A stretch of DNA of 64,000 nt. Origin: an uncultured Clostridia bacterium. GTDB taxonomy: Bacteria > Bacillota > Clostridia > Oscillospirales > CAG-272. Every line of letters begins with the position of its first letter. Within the stretch, counting starts at the first letter, position 1. Under the pieces are notes generated by a model. The model had not been told where the DNA came from and did not search any database. It saw nothing but the letters and a program-made list of their open reading frames with translations. The position numbers were made by a program, and so were the translations under genes. Of this stretch, positions 40,871 to 48,043 are shown piece by piece. The DNA is taken from positions 62,001 to 126,000 of the forward strand of contig CAMJPL010000005.1 in NCBI GenBank assembly GCA_946407735.1, in the 5' to 3' direction.

Positions 40871-42808
40871 TCAGTCTATTTCGATGATCTCGTGGATATA
40901 GATCCTGTCCACCTTCGTTCTTATCGTGCCGTCGATATACGAGAAGTCGAGGCTTTCCCCGCTCGGCCTAAGGACGAGACGGCTCGGCATGGTGTCGGAT
41001 TTTATCGAAATCTCGGCGTCGAGCACCGGCGGGATGAAGTCCTCGGTCGCCGTCTCGCGGCTGGAATGCGAGCCGTTGGCGTTGACGAGCTGGATATATT
41101 TCACGCCGTCCTTTACAAGGGTATTGATCTCGAGCAGACCCTCGGCCTTCTCGATCTTCACCGACGGATCGTACAGCTTCGATGCCATCGCCTTCACGGC
41201 GTCACGCTCGGCGTACTGCGGGCACTCGCCGTACTGATATCCGATGTCGGCGGCGATTACGCCGATCTTCCCCTTGCCGAACGGCATAACGACGCCGCAG
41301 GGGATGTCGGTCCTGTTCTCGCTGTCGCCGAGCCACATCATGGTCTCCCCGTCCTTCGCGTCAACTCGGTAAGCCCCCTTCAGAACGCCGATATGGAGAT
41401 GATCGACAGACATGCAGCGCATATCCGGCACTTCGCCGTTATCGACCGCATAAGGCAGCCTTCCGGCGAACAGACGGCAGGTATTTGCGCCGGTAAGGAG
41501 CAGGCTGCCGCCGTTTTCGGCGTAGGATATGAGCTCGTTTGCCATATCCTCGTCAAGTCCGAATCTGAGCTCGGGAACGATGATGAGCTTGTAGTCGCCG
41601 CAGCGTCCGCGTAGGGTATGCTCGCTCGCGATCTCGGTCTGGATCCCGCAGTCGCAGACAAGCGCCGTAAGCCCGACGGTGCGCTCGTACCCGGTCCGGC
41701 TGTACAGACCTCCGCTTTCGAGAGCCCTGTCGTGCGTCGACAGCAGTATCACCGCCTCATGGGTGTTCTTTCCCCTGAAGCAGTACTTCTCCCTCGCCCT
41801 GACAAAATCGGCGACCGGCTTCATGAGCCGTATCTCCTCCATCCTCGGCGAGCCGTCGGGATACTGCGTTATGTAGTTCTGGAAGCCGCCGCCGAGTGAG
41901 ATCACCGACGCCGCCTCCTGCATGATCTGCACCGGATGCTTCGGCACCCGGATCTTCAGCGAGCTGAACTGAGTGCGGAAGTTCCACGCCATGAGGTCCC
42001 ACGTGCGGTTCTGCTGGGCGATGGCGCGTCCGGCGTAGCGGGCGGTGTTGAAGGAATTGCCGGGATTGAAGTCGCCGGACAGGAAATCGACGCCCGACGT
42101 GACTGCCTCCGGCATATGATCGGTGTACGCCCAGTTTGAGGCGATCTGGAAATCGGGGTACTCCTTATGCACCTCGTCGACGTAGTATCTCACGTAGCGG
42201 CGGAAGCATTCGCGGCAGAACTCGCGGTATTCGTCGTAATAGGCGTCGCCGCGCTCCTTCGGGAGCTTTCCGCGAAGATCGATCCCGGTCTCCTTCTCGA
42301 AGGCGGCGACTGTCTCGGGATGGTAGTCGGTCTCGGTGCCCCAGCACTCGCCGTCGACCCATACGCCGTCGGCGCCGTACTTCCCGGCCAGCTCCTTCAG
42401 CTGGGGGATGAGGAGCATATCGGCGTATCCGCCGCGGGTGCGGGTGACGCTGTCCGAGCGGCTGCCGTCGGCGTGAACGACGGCCTCCTCCGGGTGATTC
42501 TCGCAGAAGCGGCGGTCGATGACGCCGGAATAGTGCAGGTACAGAGCGACGCCCTCCTCGCGCGTCACCCTTCTCCAGAGCTCGAGGGTATCGAAGGCGA
42601 TATCCGGCATGGCGTTCTCGAGCGAGGTGGGATAGGACGCCCATCCGGGATGCCCCTTGCAGTCCACCTGAATGAAATCAGGCTTTATATACCTGCATAT
42701 CTCCCTTATATCCTCCTCCTTCAGCGTAGCGCCGACCACCTTGCCGGGCGCCGGGGTGGCGTGAAAGTCGAAATGAAGTCCGAATGAGCTTTCCGAGCGT
42801 CTTTTCAT
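40871..42808 (-). CDS. TIM-barrel glycoside hydrolase-like protein with GATase-like domain
   Basis: 645 residues. The N-terminal barrel (residues 1-~330) shows FIQVDCKGHPGWASYPTS, YLHYSGVID, HPEEAVVHADG and GVWVDGECWG (a likely catalytic Asp). This arrangement matches the hypothetical glycosyl hydrolase GHL6 and is near GH29 fucosidases. A middle domain (~340-520) with LIIVPELRFGLDEDMANEL and YAENGGSLLLTG resembles the GH42 trimerisation/GATase1-like fold. The C-terminal part is beta-rich. No signal peptide. GGAGG lies upstream of ATG 42808. It is the first gene of the five-gene operon. The substrate is unknown. Confidence 0.78.
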   Translation of the reverse strand: MKRRSESSFGLHFDFHATPAPGKVVGATLKEEDIREICRYIKPDFIQVDCKGHPGWASYPTSLENAMPDIAFDTLELWRRVTREEGVALYLHYSGVIDRRFCENHPEEAVVHADGSRSDSVTRTRGGYADMLLIPQLKELAGKYGADGVWVDGECWGTETDYHPETVAAFEKETGIDLRGKLPKERGDAYYDEYREFCRECFRRYVRYYVDEVHKEYPDFQIASNWAYTDHMPEAVTSGVDFLSGDFNPGNSFNTARYAGRAIAQQNRTWDLMAWNFRTQFSSLKIRVPKHPVQIMQEAASVISLGGGFQNYITQYPDGSPRMEEIRLMKPVADFVRAREKYCFRGKNTHEAVILLSTHDRALESGGLYSRTGYERTVGLTALVCDCGIQTEIASEHTLRGRCGDYKLIIVPELRFGLDEDMANELISYAENGGSLLLTGANTCRLFAGRLPYAVDNGEVPDMRCMSVDHLHIGVLKGAYRVDAKDGETMMWLGDSENRTDIPCGVVMPFGKGKIGVIAADIGYQYGECPQYAERDAVKAMASKLYDPSVKIEKAEGLLEINTLVKDGVKYIQLVNANGSHSSRETATEDFIPPVLDAEISIKSDTMPSRLVLRPSGESLDFSYIDGTIRTKVDRIYIHEIIEID

Positions 42809-42896
42809 GATAAAAGCCTCCGCTTCAAGCGTATGATATGTTTTATGTCTTCCGTCTCATCTTAATCCGGCGGCTCGGTTTGCGGCCGCCGATATT

Positions 42897-42925
42897 ATTA
42901 TATATCTTTCGCGCGGCGATTGCAA
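42897..42925 (-). promoter_or_regulatory. Promoter of the glycan operon
   Basis: TTGCAA (42920-42925) and TATAAT (42897-42902) on the minus strand with a 17-base spacer. It diverges from the promoter at 42984-43012. Confidence 0.78.
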
Positions 42926-42983
42926 GCACTCCGCCGCTCTTTGGCGGCGGGGCCCAAAATATTTACAATTATGATATCAGATG

Positions 42984-43012
42984 TTGACACGGTATGTCGC
43001 GTATGATATAAT
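42984..43012 (+). promoter_or_regulatory. Promoter of the small protein/Gfo/ThuA unit
   Basis: TTGACA (42984-42989) and TATAAT (43007-43012) with a 17-base spacer. Confidence 0.9.
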
Positions 43013-43048
43013 TTACATCGGAAGAAACACGCGTGAAAGGAGACAGCC

Positions 43049-43267
43049 ATGAACAGATACGATCTGTCGCAGCTGATGAAGGAGGTCGAGACCGAGCTCA
43101 CCCGTCCCGGCGGGAATTTCGACACTCTTTACGGCCACGACCCGAAGACGCTCGAGCAGGCGAAGATGATCGCCGCCATAGCTCTCACGGCGGCCGACGT
43201 CTACTACTCAAAGCTGACGAAAATCGAGTTCGGCCTCAGGGAGGCCGACGAGAGAGGGGAGAAATGA
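43049..43267 (+). CDS. 72-residue protein of unknown function
   Basis: Small soluble, probably helical protein with AAAGGAG upstream of its ATG and a consensus promoter before it. It has no signal peptide, metal motif or recognised domain. The stop (TGA, 43265-43267) is one base from the next ATG, so translation is likely coupled. Because it leads a unit with an oxidoreductase and a ThuA-like protein and diverges from the glycan operon, a link to sugar metabolism is possible. I do not recognise a family. Confidence 0.75.
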   Translation: MNRYDLSQLMKEVETELTRPGGNFDTLYGHDPKTLEQAKMIAAIALTAADVYYSKLTKIEFGLREADERGEK

Positions 43268-43268
43268 C

Positions 43269-44141
43269 ATGCTGAAGATCGGATTCGCCGACTATTATCT
43301 CGAAAACTGGCACTGCAGCAACTATCCCGATTTCATGAGGCAGGCGATAAAGGACGGCGGTTATGACGCCGCCGTCACCTGCGCCTACGGCATGCACGAC
43401 AGCCCCGACGGCACGACGAGCGCCGAGTGGTGCGAAAGGCACGGTCTTGCCGAGTGCGGCAGCATGGAGGAGCTTATAGCCAGCGTCGACGCGATCATGG
43501 TGATCGCCGCCGACGATTCGAGAACGCATGAGGAGGTGTCGAGGCTCCCGCTCATGTCTGGCAAGCCCTGCTTTGTCGACAAGACCTTCGCATACGATCT
43601 CGCCGCGGCGAAGAGGATGGTATCGCTCGCCGAAAGACACGGCACACCGATTTTCTCGTCCTCGGCGCTCAGATACTGCTCGGATATAATCAAATACAAG
43701 GCGGACTTTCCCGGCAGGCCGGTATTCGTCTCGACCGTCGGCCCTCATTCGCTCGACAGATACGCCGTGCATCAGCTCGATCCGATCGAGGCGCTGATGG
43801 GCAGCGGCGTAAAGCGTATCAAGGCCTTCTCCGCCGGAGACGCCGTGACTCAGATGATACTCGACTACGGCTCCGGACGCTTCGCCTCCTTCACCCAGAC
43901 GCCTCAGCCCTACGCCGAGTTCAATTTCATGGCGACGCAGGACGGCTGCGGCATGAACGGGCGGCGGCTGAAATCGATTGACTCTGACTATTACCCGAAT
44001 CTCATGCGGGCGATACTTGACTTTTTCATGACAAGGGTCAGCCCCGTCGACATACGCGAGACGCTCGAGATCGTGGCGGTCATCGAGACGGCGAGAAAGG
44101 CCCGTCTCGACCCGGATACATGGTATGATATCGAGGTATGA
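43269..44141 (+). CDS. Gfo/Idh/MocA-family oxidoreductase
   Basis: 290 residues. The N-terminal Rossmann-like fold is degenerate (LKIGFADYYLENWH instead of GxGxxG), then the family CVDKTFAYDLAAAKRMV stretch (the usual EKP Lys is seen as D-K in CFVDKTF) and the C-terminal substrate domain with FNFMATQDGCGMNG. Members oxidise or reduce sugars and inositols with NAD(P). Upstream stop and this ATG are one base apart. The unusual N-terminus lowers confidence in cofactor binding. Confidence 0.82.
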   Translation: MLKIGFADYYLENWHCSNYPDFMRQAIKDGGYDAAVTCAYGMHDSPDGTTSAEWCERHGLAECGSMEELIASVDAIMVIAADDSRTHEEVSRLPLMSGKPCFVDKTFAYDLAAAKRMVSLAERHGTPIFSSSALRYCSDIIKYKADFPGRPVFVSTVGPHSLDRYAVHQLDPIEALMGSGVKRIKAFSAGDAVTQMILDYGSGRFASFTQTPQPYAEFNFMATQDGCGMNGRRLKSIDSDYYPNLMRAILDFFMTRVSPVDIRETLEIVAVIETARKARLDPDTWYDIEV

Positions 44142-44145
44142 AGAC

Positions 44146-44982
44146 ATGGAAAGGATAAAGCTGCACTATCTCGTCGGCGACGTCCACCAGGGCGGGCACG
44201 ACGTCAGGCGCGTCGCCGCGAACAACCGTATCCTTCTTGAAGAAAGCGGCGCTTTCGACATAACCGTCGTCTGCGACGAGCCGTGCCGGGATTACGGTGG
44301 GAGGCGTCTGCCCGACATAGGGTTCGACGAGTATCTTTCATCCGGCATGATAAATGAATGCGAAGTCATCGTCTTCAACTGCGGCAACTGGCGCTTCAAC
44401 GATCCTGAGGAGCAGAAGATCCTGACGGACGCCGTCGCCTCAGGCAGAGGCTTCGTCTTTCTTCACGGCGACCATCCCTGCTACTGGAAGGAGGTCGGCA
44501 TGAAGCCGTTCCCCGAGATCGAGAAGATGGCGATGATGATGTGGCGCGAGCCGACGTCGCACGGCGATTACACCGACCATCACGTGACGATAACCGACCG
44601 CGAGCATCCGATCACCCGGGGGCTGCCGGATTTCGACACCCGCGACGAGCTTTTCTGCGGCCTGTCGAACGTCCACGGCGTCCCCTGCCGGGCTCTGGCG
44701 ACGGCATACTCTGACGCCGGACTGCTTTCCCGCCACGGGCGTCCCGGGACCGGGAGAGACGAGCCGGTCGCCCTCGTCGGAAGCTACGGCAGAGGAAGGA
44801 CATACAATCAGGTGCTCGGGCACGTCTGGCCGTTCTATACCGGCCACGGTCTCGGCGAGAACACGATGCTGAGCCTTTCTCCCCGCCCGCTCAGGATGAT
44901 GTTCGTCAGGGGCTGCGAATGGGCGGCGAGGGGAGACGTCACGCTGACGAAGGATTACAGAGGCGAGGGCGTGATGGTATAA
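44146..44982 (+). CDS. ThuA-like (class I GATase fold) protein
   Basis: 278 residues. It shows VIVFNCGNWRF, GRGFVFLHGDHPCYW, DHHVTITDREHPITRGLPDF and LGHVWPFYTGHG, which are the ThuA/trehalose-utilisation patterns with conserved His residues. ThuA-like proteins act with Gfo/Idh oxidoreductases in disaccharide catabolism, as the pairing here suggests. ATG 44146 is chosen (GAAGACATGGAAAGG context); it starts 4 bases after the oxidoreductase stop. The exact sugar is unknown. Confidence 0.85.
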   Translation: MERIKLHYLVGDVHQGGHDVRRVAANNRILLEESGAFDITVVCDEPCRDYGGRRLPDIGFDEYLSSGMINECEVIVFNCGNWRFNDPEEQKILTDAVASGRGFVFLHGDHPCYWKEVGMKPFPEIEKMAMMMWREPTSHGDYTDHHVTITDREHPITRGLPDFDTRDELFCGLSNVHGVPCRALATAYSDAGLLSRHGRPGTGRDEPVALVGSYGRGRTYNQVLGHVWPFYTGHGLGENTMLSLSPRPLRMMFVRGCEWAARGDVTLTKDYRGEGVMV

Positions 44983-45001
44983 ACCTCGCCGCAAAACAAA
45001 A

Positions 45002-45020
45002 AATACCCGCCGCGGGTATT
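45002..45020. repeat. Inverted repeat overlapping the -35 of the glycine-riboswitch promoter
   Basis: AATACCC (45002-45008) and GGGTATT (45014-45020) pair around GCCGC; the last TT are the first bases of the -35 TTGACA. It could be an operator, or on the minus strand a terminator because a T-rich run follows there. A similar element is at 47908-47927. Confidence 0.55.
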
Positions 45021-45047
45021 GACAAACAGGCAAAAAAGCTGTATAAT
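45019..45047 (+). promoter_or_regulatory. Consensus promoter of the glycine-riboswitch transcript
   Basis: TTGACA (45019-45024) and TATAAT (45042-45047) with a 17-base spacer. Confidence 0.92.
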
Positions 45048-45053
45048 ATTCAT

Positions 45054-45240
45054 GTCATGTGAAGCAGACAGGAAACAGCCTCAGGCTGACCGAAGGAGTA
45101 AAACTCTCAGGTGCCGCAACTGCGCGGCGGAGACTGGCTGCGGATGACACTCTGGAGAAGCCCGGCCGTGACCGGGTGCCGAAGGTGCAACGCCGCTTAT
45201 GACAGCGGCGAATCTCTCAGGCAAAAGGACAGAGCGCGGA
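45054..45240 (+). ncRNA. Tandem glycine riboswitch
   Basis: Two aptamer cores follow each other: ACCGAAGG (45089) with CTCTCAGG (45104), and GCCGAAGG (45178) with CTCTCAGG (45214) followed by CAAAAGGACAGAG. This is the typical tandem gcvT-type layout. A terminator-like hairpin at 45292-45321 forms the likely expression platform. It precedes a sodium:alanine/glycine symporter gene, so it would control amino-acid transport by glycine. Confidence 0.95.
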
Positions 45241-45291
45241 TGAGTCTTTATTATCGTTTCATCATTGTCTATCGCCCGTGTCTTTACCGTG

Positions 45292-45321
45292 AGAGCCGCC
45301 CTTTGGCCGGCTCTTGTTTTT
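45292..45321 (+). terminator. Expression-platform terminator of the glycine riboswitch
   Basis: AGAGCCG (45292-45298) pairs with CGGCTCT (45308-45314) around a 9-base loop, followed by TGTTTTT. It lies between the second aptamer and the symporter start. Confidence 0.8.
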
Positions 45322-45352
45322 ATTCAAACACAATGCGAAAGGACGCGGAAAA

Positions 45353-46858
45353 ATGGACGCCTTTATCGAAAAGATCGCTCAGATAAACGGAGCGGTGAAC
45401 AACGTCGTCTGGGGAGTCCCGGCGCTCGTGCTGCTGATCGGCACCGGACTGCTCATGACGATCATAACGAAATTCTACCAGTTCAGGCGGTTCGGCTATA
45501 TGTGGAAGGAGACGATAGGCTCTCTGTTCCGCAAAAAGCATATACTGAAAAACGAGGACAGGAACTCGATATCGCAGTTCCAGGCCCTCTGCACCGCCCT
45601 GTCGGCGACGATAGGCACCGGCAATATCGCCGGAGTCGCCTACGCCATCACTATGGGCGGACCCGGCGCGGTATTCTGGATGTGGATCGCCGCGATAGTC
45701 GGAATGATGACCAACTATTCCGAGAACGTGCTCGGCATATACTTCCGCCGCCACAATGAGAAGGGCGAATGGTCGGGCGGCGCGATGTACTACCTGCGCG
45801 ACGGCGTCGGCAGGATGAAGTACGGAAAGCACGTCGGAAAGATCCTCGCCGTGCTCTTCTCGATCTTCGCCATCCTCGCCTCGTTCGGCATCGGCAATAT
45901 GGGGCAGGTCGTCTCGATATCCGAAAGCGTCGTCACCGTCATACCGGCCGACGCCAAGATAGTAGCTCTCGTCACCGGCATAGTCATAATGATCGCCGCC
46001 GCCCTCGTCATAATCGGCGGCCTTAAGCGCATAGCCGAGGTGAACGAGAAGCTCGTCCCCTTCATGGCTCTGTTCTACATCATCGGCTCGATCATCATCA
46101 TAATAATGAACATAACGAAGATCGGCCCGGCGTTCGCCTCCATATTCAGAGGCGCGTTCAATTTCAGTGCGGCCGCCGGAGGCGTCGGAGGAGCGATCAT
46201 AGCACAGGCGATGCAGTGGGGCTTCAAGCGCGGCGTTTTCTCGAACGAAGCCGGACTCGGCTCGTCCGTCATGGTGCACTCGGCGTCTAACGTAAAAGAG
46301 CCTGTCGAGCAGGGACTCTGGGGCATCTTCGAGGTGTTCGCCGACACCATGATCGTCTGCACCTGCACTGCTCTCGTCATTCTCACATCCGGCGTCGTCG
46401 ATCTCGATACCGGCGCCTCGATATCCGGCGTTACCAAGCTGGGTCTCGCGACCGAGGCCTTCAAAAACAGCTTCGGCACCTTCGGCGGCATATTCATCGC
46501 CGTCGCCGTGACTCTGTTCGCCTTCACCACCGTCCTCGGCTGGAGCTACTACGGAACGAAGTCCTGGGAGTATCTTTTCGGCACCAAGTCGACGATAGGC
46601 TACAAGATATTCTTCGTTTTGCTGATCGTCGCCGGATCGACCCTCGACGCCTCCCTCGCGATAGACCTTTCCGACACCTTCAACGGACTTATGTCGATCC
46701 CGAACCTCATCGGCGTCATATGCCTGTCCGGGCTGGTGCTTCGCATAACGAAGAACTACACCGCGAGGAAGATAACGAAAAAGCGCCCGGATCTCGAGCC
46801 GATGTACTCCGCCCTGCCCGAGATACAGCTTGAGCAGGAGAACCGCACCGACATATAA
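45353..46858 (+). CDS. Sodium:alanine/glycine symporter (AGCS family)
   Basis: 501 residues with about 11 membrane helices. Family signatures are FQALCTALSATIGTGNIAGV (substrate and Na site), GGPGAVFWMWIAAIVGM and QWGFKRGVFSNEAGLGS. ATG 45353 has AAAGGA upstream; a longer frame overlaps the riboswitch terminator. Because it is under a glycine riboswitch, glycine is a likely substrate. Depending on the switch direction it may import glycine as a substrate or handle excess; this cannot be told from the sequence. Confidence 0.95.
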   Translation: MDAFIEKIAQINGAVNNVVWGVPALVLLIGTGLLMTIITKFYQFRRFGYMWKETIGSLFRKKHILKNEDRNSISQFQALCTALSATIGTGNIAGVAYAITMGGPGAVFWMWIAAIVGMMTNYSENVLGIYFRRHNEKGEWSGGAMYYLRDGVGRMKYGKHVGKILAVLFSIFAILASFGIGNMGQVVSISESVVTVIPADAKIVALVTGIVIMIAAALVIIGGLKRIAEVNEKLVPFMALFYIIGSIIIIIMNITKIGPAFASIFRGAFNFSAAAGGVGGAIIAQAMQWGFKRGVFSNEAGLGSSVMVHSASNVKEPVEQGLWGIFEVFADTMIVCTCTALVILTSGVVDLDTGASISGVTKLGLATEAFKNSFGTFGGIFIAVAVTLFAFTTVLGWSYYGTKSWEYLFGTKSTIGYKIFFVLLIVAGSTLDASLAIDLSDTFNGLMSIPNLIGVICLSGLVLRITKNYTARKITKKRPDLEPMYSALPEIQLEQENRTDI

Positions 46859-46892
46859 CGATCCGGACGCCGGATGATAAAATCATCCCCCG

Positions 46893-47810
46893 TCAGCCGC
46901 TCTGATCATCCTTCATCTTGAACCGGTTCACTCCCCATATGCCGAGCAGTATCAGGGCGAAGGCCGCGACGCTGACCGGTCCGAAGGGGTCCCCCATTAT
47001 GACTACGCCCGACGCGACGGAAACGAGCGTCGACAGGTTGGTGAAGATGGTGGACCTCGCCACCGGCAGCTTCGCGAGGGAGTAATTGGCGAGGAAATAG
47101 GCGATCACCGACGAGCCTATGCCGAGATATACGGCGGCGATGATAAAATCGGCGTGTCCGAGGGCCTCGGCCATCATCGCCGGCGTTTCTCTGCGATAGA
47201 CGGCGAAGGTGAGGATCAAAAAGAACACGAACCCGACGCTGAACATCACGTATGTCAGCTCGAACGGAGTGTATTCGCGGGAGAATCGGCGTATCATCAG
47301 CGAATAGAGCGATCCCGACAGATACGCCGCGACAAGGCAGACGCATCCGGCGACCGTGTTCTTCCCTCCGCTTCCGCCGACCGACACCATGGCGACGCCG
47401 ACGATAGAGACGAGCACGAATATCCACTGCTTCACGCTCAGCTTCTCTTTCAGCACGATCGCGCCGAGAATGGCGGTGAATATCGGGCTGATCGACGATA
47501 TCATGCCGGTGAAGGCGGTGGTGGTGTAGTCGATGCCGTAATTTTCAAGCACGAAATACAGACACGGCTGAACGAGACCGACAAGAACCGGCCAGATCAG
47601 CTTTTTTCCTTTGAGCGATATCCTGCATATCCTTGTCAGCACAAGGACGTTGAGCGTGACGAAGGTGAGCGTGAAGCGCAGACAAAGCAGTATCAGCGGC
47701 TCGGTGACGTTGAGAGCCATCTTTGAGAAAAGATAGCTGAAACCGAAGATGATATAGGCGGCCGAAGCGGCGAGCATACCCTTCGCGTCGTCGGAAAGAC
47801 GTTTTGACAT
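46893..47810 (-). CDS. EamA-family (DMT) transporter
   Basis: 305 residues with ten membrane helices in two EamA repeats (AAYIIFGFSYLFSKMAL and AAVYLGIGSSVIAYFL). The SSISPIFTAILGAIVLKEKL segment ending repeat 1 is typical. DMT exporters often move amino acids or small metabolites. Its own promoter lies at 47846-47874. It is convergent with the symporter and divergent from iorA. Substrate unknown. Confidence 0.92.
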   Translation of the reverse strand: MSKRLSDDAKGMLAASAAYIIFGFSYLFSKMALNVTEPLILLCLRFTLTFVTLNVLVLTRICRISLKGKKLIWPVLVGLVQPCLYFVLENYGIDYTTTAFTGMISSISPIFTAILGAIVLKEKLSVKQWIFVLVSIVGVAMVSVGGSGGKNTVAGCVCLVAAYLSGSLYSLMIRRFSREYTPFELTYVMFSVGFVFFLILTFAVYRRETPAMMAEALGHADFIIAAVYLGIGSSVIAYFLANYSLAKLPVARSTIFTNLSTLVSVASGVVIMGDPFGPVSVAAFALILLGIWGVNRFKMKDDQSG

Positions 47811-47845
47811 GGCAGACGGTCCTTTATTTCAGCGTTCGGATATAC

Positions 47846-47874
47846 AGTTTACCACATTTCAGGCGAAAAATCAA
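47846..47874 (-). promoter_or_regulatory. Promoter of the EamA gene
   Basis: TTGATT (47869-47874) and TAAACT (47846-47851) on the minus strand with a 17-base spacer. Confidence 0.65.
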
Positions 47875-47907
47875 CGCCGAAGATAAAAAAATCGCGGCTA
47901 TACACAA

Positions 47908-47927
47908 AATATCCACCGCAGGATATT
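47908..47927. repeat. Inverted repeat overlapping the -35 of the iorA promoter
   Basis: AATATCC (47908-47914) and GGATATT (47921-47927) pair around a 6-base loop; the final TT begin the -35 TTGACT. It mirrors the element at 45002-45020 in arm length, loop and position. Confidence 0.55.
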
Positions 47928-47955
47928 GACTTCTGATGCCATTCGGTGATATAAT
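47926..47955 (+). promoter_or_regulatory. Promoter of iorA-iorB
   Basis: TTGACT (47926-47931) and TATAAT (47950-47955) with an 18-base spacer. Confidence 0.8.
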
Positions 47956-47975
47956 ATATTTTATCAAATTTTTAT

Positions 47976-47998
47976 AATCCGGATCGAAGATCCGGATT
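47976..47998 (+). other. Perfect hairpin in the iorA leader
   Basis: AATCCGGATC (47976-47985) pairs with GATCCGGATT (47989-47998) around GAA. It lies between promoter and start codon, without a T-run, so it may act on mRNA stability or as a protein site. Confidence 0.6.
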
Positions 47999-48043
47999 GA
48001 ATTATATGATTTGACAAAATCCAATGCTGAGAAAGCGCGAGAC

